A DNA stretch of 5,421 nucleotides, taken from Methanothrix sp. Its GTDB lineage: Archaea > Halobacteriota > Methanosarcinia > Methanotrichales > Methanotrichaceae. The number at the start of each line of letters is the position of its first letter. Position 1 is the first letter of the stretch. The stretch covers positions 1-5,421 of the forward strand of contig JAQTXY010000155.1 of assembly GCA_028688535.1 (NCBI GenBank), written 5' to 3'. Under the pieces are notes generated by a model. That model was given only the letters and a program-made list of their open reading frames with translations, made no database searches and was not told the origin of the DNA. The translations under genes and the position numbers were made by a program. Shown piece after piece: positions 5,329-5,421 of the stretch.

Positions 5329-5421
5329 GCTTTTGGGCTGAACCGTAACCTATGGTCCTGGCGATCTCCTGACGGCTAAAGCTCTCGATATTTCTTCCAT
5401 CCAGAAAGATGCTGCCTTTCG
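5324..5421 (-). pseudogene. N-terminal fragment of a FecE/BtuD-type ABC transporter ATPase
   Basis: Reading from the window edge, the minus strand gives KGSIFLDGRNIESFSRQEIA then RTIGY, followed by GSAQKL and TAA at 5326-5324. The first 25 residues match the stretch between Walker A and the Q-loop of iron/cobalamin-type ATPases (G.I.LDG..I...S..EIAR.IGYVPQ). The expected VPQ, containing the Q-loop Gln, is replaced at once by unrelated residues and a stop. The signature motif, Walker B and H-loop, about two thirds of a roughly 250-residue protein, are not found downstream in any frame; the binding-protein gene begins instead. The 5' part with Walker A lies outside the window. By position and strand this was probably the ATPase of the operon, cut by a deletion ending just before the binding-protein gene. 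A chimeric product of well under 100 residues would not hydrolyse ATP. Confidence 0.75.

Overview
This window looks like a decaying metal and peptide import region from a euryarchaeal methanogen. A Methanosarcinales or Methanothrix-type organism is my best guess, though no marker gene proves it. The reasons are the tightly spaced reading frames with Shine-Dalgarno sites such as GGTGATT, GAGGTGG and AAGGAG, TTG starts, mid-range GC, a TATA-like element ahead of the minus-strand operon, and solute-binding-protein tails ending in GELWWN, which I associate with archaeal Ni/peptide ABC systems. There are no rRNA or tRNA genes, CRISPR arrays, insertion sequences or attachment sites that I can support.

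Left half, plus strand (1-3152). The order is a class I SAM-dependent methyltransferase (5' end outside the window, apparently missing its middle), a 57-codon frame joining a signal peptide directly to the C-terminal tail of a NikA/DppA-type binding protein, an intact NikB/DppB-type permease, an intact NikC/DppC-type permease, and a second, clearly broken NikA/DppA-type binding-protein gene. The usual NikD/NikE (DppD/DppF) ATPases are absent. Start and stop signals interlock from 531 to 2538, so the small frame and both permeases should be translated as one operon, perhaps with the methyltransferase.

Right half, minus strand (5421-3229). In transcription order this holds the N-terminal fragment of a FecE/BtuD-type ABC ATPase that stops just after its IGY motif, an intact exported BtuF/FecB-type metal-chelate binding protein, and an intact BtuC/FecD-type permease. 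The binding protein and permease lie 5 bases apart or slightly more, depending on the start. The two halves converge on a short hairpin at 3185-3204 that could end transcription from both sides.

The unusual feature is the shared pattern of damage. The four transporter proteins that remain intact (three permeases, one binding protein) sit among four genes that lost internal or terminal segments: the methyltransferase, both NikA-type genes and the ATPase. Two of these losses leave open frames (methyltransferase and 57-codon NikA), one leaves an obvious pseudogene, and one leaves a short stub. As seen here, neither importer has a complete set of parts. Each would need ATPases, and the Ni/peptide permeases also a binding protein, from elsewhere in the genome. 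Otherwise the locus is being lost.
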